A DNA stretch of 11,160 nucleotides. It comes from Svornostia sp051306365 (GTDB lineage: Bacteria; Actinomycetota; Thermoleophilia; Solirubrobacterales; Solirubrobacteraceae). The notes under the pieces were generated by a model. The model did not search any database and was not told the DNA's origin. It saw nothing but the letters and a program-made list of their open reading frames with translations. The stretch covers positions 1-11,160 of the forward strand of contig JBPPNC010000078.1 of the NCBI GenBank assembly GCA_051306365.1, read 5' to 3'. Shown here piece by piece: positions 7,958 through 11,160 of this stretch (positions within the stretch are counted from its first letter, which is position 1; every line of letters begins with the position of its first letter). A program made the translations under genes and the position numbers.

Positions 7958-9652
7958 ATGGCCTGGCTCTTCCCTTCGCTGCACGGGTACCGCCGCGCGG
8001 ACCTGCGCGGCGACCTGCTCGCCGCGCTGAGCGTCTGGGCGGTCCTCATCCCGGAGGCGCTGGCGTACGCCACGATCGCCGGGGTCCCGCCGGTGGTCGG
8101 GCTGTACGCCGCGCCACCCGCGCTCGTCCTGTACGCGGCGCTCGGCAGCTCGCGGCTCCTCGTCGCCGGCCCCATGTCCGCGACGGCGGCGCTGTCCGCA
8201 GCGACGATCGCGGACGTGGCGACGGGCGGGCAGGACGTCTTCCTCACGCTCACGATCGCGCTGGCCCTGGCGACCGGCGTCGCGGCGCTGCTGGCCGGTG
8301 CGCTGCGGCTGGGGTTCGTGGCGAGCTTCATCTCCGAGCCGGTGGTCAAGGGCGTGATCGTCGGGCTGGCGATCACGATCATCGTCAGGCAGCTGCCGCA
8401 CCTGCTCGGCGTCGAGGCGGTGTCCGGCGACGTGATCGAGCAGTTCGATCACCTGCTCCCCGAGCTGGATGCGACGGACGGCGCGACGGTCGCGGTCGGC
8501 CTGGTCTCCCTTGCGGTGCTCCTCGCGCTGCGCCGCTGGTGGCGCGCGGCGCCCGGCGCGCTGGTCGTCGTCGCCCTCGGGGTGGTCATGGTGCGCGTGC
8601 TGGGGCTCGACGGCGACGTCGAGGTCGTCGGTCCCATCAGCGGCGGGCTGCCGTCACCCGGGCTGCCTGACGCGGGCGCCGCCGACTACGAGGCGCTCGT
8701 GCCGGGGGCTCTGGGGATCATGCTCGTGGCCTTCGCGGAGGGGCTCGGCGCCGCGCGGGCGTACGCGCGCCGGGGCGATCCGGAGGTCGATCCGAATCGC
8801 GAGCTGCTCGGCGTCGGCGCCGCCAACGTCGGGTCGAGCCTGTTCGGCGGCTTCGTGGTGAACGGCAGCCTGTCGAAGACCGCTGTGAATGTCGGTGCTG
8901 GCGCGCGCACCCAGCTTGCCGGCCTCGTCGTCGCCGGCCTGACCGTCCTGACGCTGTTGTTGCTCACCGGCCTGTTCGAGGACCTCCCGCTGGCCACACT
9001 CGCAGCGGTCGTGATCGTCGCGGTCGTCGACCTGGTGGACGTGCCGTCCCTCGCGGGCTACTACCGCGCGTTCGCGGGCCGCTCGGCGACGCCGTTCTCG
9101 CTCGCAGCGCGGCCGGATTTCATCGCCGCGATCGCCGCGCTGGTCGGCGTGCTGGTGTTCGGCATCCTCGCGGGGCTGTTCATCGGGATCGGCGTGTCCC
9201 TGCTCCTGCTCATCTACCGCGCGTCGCGCCCGCACATCGCACGGCTCGGCCGCGCGCCCGGCAGCGACCAGTACACCGACGTGCACCGGCACCCGGAGAA
9301 CGTGCTCCCGGAGGGCGTCGTGGTCCTGCGGGTGGAGAGCCCGCTCTTCTTCGCCAACGCCGACGTCGTACGGTCCGCCGCTCGTGCGGCGGCGCGCGAG
9401 GAGGGGGTGCACGCCGTCGTGATCGACGCCGAGGCGGTGCCGACGATCGACATCACCGCGGCGCACATGCTCCATGAGCTCCACGACGAGCTGGCTGCCG
9501 AGGGCGTCCGGTTCGTGCTGGCCCGCGACGTCGGCCAGGTGCGCGACGTGTTGCTTCGGACCGCCGGCGACCAGGACCCCGCCATCACCTCCGTCTTCGC
9601 GACCGTCGCCAAGGCCGTGCGGGCGGTCGGCCCCGAGGACGACCCCGGCTGA
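7958..9652 (+). CDS. SulP-family anion transporter with C-terminal STAS domain
   Basis: Encodes 564 residues. The membrane domain (about 15-420) begins with RGDLLAALSVWAVLIPEALAYA-type sequence, typical of SulP/SLC26 carriers. It contains GLYAAPPALVLYAALGSS (48-65), FAEGLGAARAYARRG (259-273) and the signature NGSLSKTAVNVGAGARTQLA (302-321). A STAS domain follows at about 445-555, with SPLFFANADVV and VVIDAEAVPTIDITAA. SulP proteins move sulfate, bicarbonate or other anions by symport or exchange; the substrate cannot be read from this sequence. Length is typical. ATG 7958 is chosen because the family N-terminus begins there; the frame is open far upstream only by overlap with cydC. The ribosome site is weak (GATGAG before ATG). 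With only 10 bases after cydC it is probably the fifth gene of the cyd transcript. Confidence 0.92.
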   Translation: MAWLFPSLHGYRRADLRGDLLAALSVWAVLIPEALAYATIAGVPPVVGLYAAPPALVLYAALGSSRLLVAGPMSATAALSAATIADVATGGQDVFLTLTIALALATGVAALLAGALRLGFVASFISEPVVKGVIVGLAITIIVRQLPHLLGVEAVSGDVIEQFDHLLPELDATDGATVAVGLVSLAVLLALRRWWRAAPGALVVVALGVVMVRVLGLDGDVEVVGPISGGLPSPGLPDAGAADYEALVPGALGIMLVAFAEGLGAARAYARRGDPEVDPNRELLGVGAANVGSSLFGGFVVNGSLSKTAVNVGAGARTQLAGLVVAGLTVLTLLLLTGLFEDLPLATLAAVVIVAVVDLVDVPSLAGYYRAFAGRSATPFSLAARPDFIAAIAALVGVLVFGILAGLFIGIGVSLLLLIYRASRPHIARLGRAPGSDQYTDVHRHPENVLPEGVVVLRVESPLFFANADVVRSAARAAAREEGVHAVVIDAEAVPTIDITAAHMLHELHDELAAEGVRFVLARDVGQVRDVLLRTAGDQDPAITSVFATVAKAVRAVGPEDDPG

Positions 9653-9704
9653 CGCTCTCGGGCGGACCTGTTCGCGCTCGGCGTGACCTGAGCCCGATCC
9701 CGGA
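9653..9704. other. Convergent intergenic gap, no clear terminator
   Basis: These 52 bases separate two genes whose 3' ends face each other. A bidirectional terminator would be expected, but I see only TCGGGC (9658-9663) paired with GCCCGA (9692-9697) across a 28-base loop, and the small palindrome GATCCCGGATC (9696-9706), which runs into the last codon of the minus-strand gene. No T-run is present. Termination here may be Rho-dependent or transcripts may overlap. Confidence 0.3.
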
Positions 9705-11160
9705 TCATCGCGGTCGTGGCCAGTCGGGCTGGTGCCGCGTGGCGGCCATCGCGCCGGAGACCGCACACGCGATCGTGCCGGCCGCCGGAGTGGATCGCAC
9801 GATCGACAGCGCGGGCGCCGTGGGCGGCTCGGCGAGCAGGGCCGCCGCGCGCTCACGGAACAGCTCCACGTTGTGCAGCTTGATCTCCTCGTAGCCGCGG
9901 ATGAGGTCCGGGAGCTCCGCGATCTCTTCCACCCACGCGGACGTGTCGCATTGCAGCTGCGCCAGCGCGCCGTCGACGAGCTCGCGGTACTCGCCTGGGA
10001 GCGCCCGTTCGACGCGGCGGACCTCGGCGCGGCCGAACGGGTCGAGCCACGTGCCGCGCAGGCGCTTCCCGCGGGCGAGGAGCCGCAGCATGGGGAACGC
10101 CCAGCGGCCGTTGAGGCGCAGCTTGCGCCGCAGCCCGAGCGCGCGCAGGACCGGCGGGTGCAGGAGGATCTCCACCCGCTCCGCGTCCTGCGGCACGTCC
10201 GCGGCGTGCAGCCGGGCAACCTCGTACTCGTCCTTGGCTGCGAGCAGCTTGAAGAGCCCGCGCGCGTAGGCCTCGGTGACGCTGGTCGCGCCGGGCGTCC
10301 GAAGGCGCTCGGTGGCGAGGACACGGACGACGTCCTCGAGGTAGTCCGTGGCGAGTCTCTCGTCCTGGTAGGCGATGAGCTCTGCCAGGCGGATCTCCAG
10401 CAGCCGACGCAGCTCGCCGGTCACCGCGCGGTCGTCGAGCCGGTCGTGGAGTCCGGGCGGGAGCGGGAGCGGGACCGATGCCGGCGGCGGCGCAGGCGCC
10501 AGGGCCGCGGCGACCCCGGCCGGGTCGGCGGCGGCCGCGCGGCCCCAGCGGAACGCCGCGAGTGTCGTCTCGACGGCGGCGCCGTTCAGGGCGATCGCCC
10601 GCTCGATCGCCAGCTCGCTGAGCGGCAGCAGGCCGTGCTGGAAGGCGGCGCCGACGACGATCATGTTCGCGGGCATGTGGTCGCCGAACAGCCGCTCGCC
10701 GAGCGCGAGCGCGTCGAGCGCGTGCAGCTCGCGCGTGGCGTCACCGACCCGGCGCACGGCGCGGTCGGCGTGGGAGAACGGCACGCGCGCGGAGGTGACC
10801 ATCGCGGCCGTCGGTACGTCCGCCGTGTTGAGGACGGCGACCGTGCGGGCGGGGTCGCAGACGGCGAGGGTGGCGGGCGCGGCGGCGCCGAGGGCGTCGA
10901 GTCCGAGAAGGACGTCGACGCCGCCCGCGGTCGCGCGGAGCTGTCCCGTGATCGGCGATCCGGAGATGCGCAGGTCGCTCAGGACCGGGCCGCCCTTCTG
11001 CGCGAGGCCGATCTGTTCGACGCCCGCGGTGTGGCGGCCCTCGATGTGGGCCGCCATCTCCAGGATCTGGGAGAGGGTCACGACGCCGGTGCCGCCGACG
11101 CCGGGCATGCGGATCGTCACGTCGGGGCCGACGCGCACGGTCGGGGCCGGGACGGAGGGC
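9705..11160 (-). CDS. Indolepyruvate ferredoxin oxidoreductase, fused type (C-terminal part)
   Basis: The last 484 residues of a larger protein whose N-terminus lies past the right edge; the frame is open through 11160. Visible residues about 8-190 are the pyruvate/2-oxoacid oxidoreductase gamma domain, with GVGGTGVVTLSQIL at 20-33 and GLAQKGGPVLSDLR at 51-64. Residues about 247-445 match the DUF6537 domain that ends fused IorA-IorB enzymes (FKLLAAKDEYEVARL, GTWLDPFGRAEVRRVERAL, IRGYEEIKLHNV). Full-length members are about 1,150-1,200 residues, so the thiamine-diphosphate-binding part is missing from the window. The family converts aryl pyruvates such as indolepyruvate, with CoA and ferredoxin, to arylacetyl-CoA and CO2, in aromatic amino acid breakdown. 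A roughly 40-residue Ala/Pro/Thr-rich tail follows DUF6537 and looks unusual. The gene is convergent to the SulP gene, so is separately transcribed. Confidence 0.9.
   Translation of the reverse strand, partial: PSVPAPTVRVGPDVTIRMPGVGGTGVVTLSQILEMAAHIEGRHTAGVEQIGLAQKGGPVLSDLRISGSPITGQLRATAGGVDVLLGLDALGAAAPATLAVCDPARTVAVLNTADVPTAAMVTSARVPFSHADRAVRRVGDATRELHALDALALGERLFGDHMPANMIVVGAAFQHGLLPLSELAIERAIALNGAAVETTLAAFRWGRAAAADPAGVAAALAPAPPPASVPLPLPPGLHDRLDDRAVTGELRRLLEIRLAELIAYQDERLATDYLEDVVRVLATERLRTPGATSVTEAYARGLFKLLAAKDEYEVARLHAADVPQDAERVEILLHPPVLRALGLRRKLRLNGRWAFPMLRLLARGKRLRGTWLDPFGRAEVRRVERALPGEYRELVDGALAQLQCDTSAWVEEIAELPDLIRGYEEIKLHNVELFRERAAALLAEPPTAPALSIVRSTPAAGTIACAVSGAMAATRHQPDWPRPR

Noticed and set aside
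9696..9706. Palindrome GATCCCGGATC as a transcription terminator between the convergent genes.
   Set aside because: The arms are only 5 bases with a 1-base centre, no T-run follows, and it overlaps the coding end of the minus-strand gene.

Overview
The window is very GC-rich bacterial DNA with almost exclusive G/C at third codon positions. It is densely coding, and most gene junctions overlap or abut. A cydABDC respiratory operon with short-Q-loop CydA, a fused DUF6537-type indolepyruvate ferredoxin oxidoreductase and flagellar genes together suggest a motile, aerobic high-GC actinobacterium. A deep lineage such as Thermoleophilia/Solirubrobacterales would fit, but that placement is an inference from gene content and was not tested. 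I saw no tRNA, rRNA, CRISPR, insertion sequence or phage gene.

Left part (1-2050). The tail of an unrecognised plus-strand gene ends at 126, tail to tail with a doubtful 55-codon minus-strand ORF (123-290). Next comes a short FlgF/FlgG-type flagellar rod protein on the minus strand (352-1035). Diverging from it is a two-gene plus-strand unit: a FliK-like protein (1171-1752) overlapping by 14 bases a stand-alone FlhB C-terminal-domain protein (1739-2050). FliK and the FlhB cytoplasmic domain are the two partners of the flagellar export specificity switch, so this looks like a small switch cassette detached from the membrane part of the export gate.

Centre (2096-7947). This is a complete cytochrome bd oxidase operon, cydA-cydB-cydD-cydC. 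The two oxidase subunits are followed by the two halves of the CydDC ABC exporter needed for bd assembly. Junctions are 1 bp, -1 bp and -4 bp, so the four genes should be translated as a coupled unit. The order A-B-D-C is the actinobacterial/Firmicutes type.

Right part (7958-11160). A SulP-family anion transporter with a C-terminal STAS domain starts 10 bp after cydC and probably shares its transcript. Convergent to it, 52 bp away, is the C-terminal 484 residues of a fused indolepyruvate ferredoxin oxidoreductase whose N-terminal part lies beyond the right edge.

The main points for a second look are the FliK-like/FlhB-like pair (with a DxDxDG acidic loop in the FliK-like protein), GC-rich hairpins sitting on or just before start codons, the attachment of a SulP transporter to the cyd operon, and the small ORF at 123-290.
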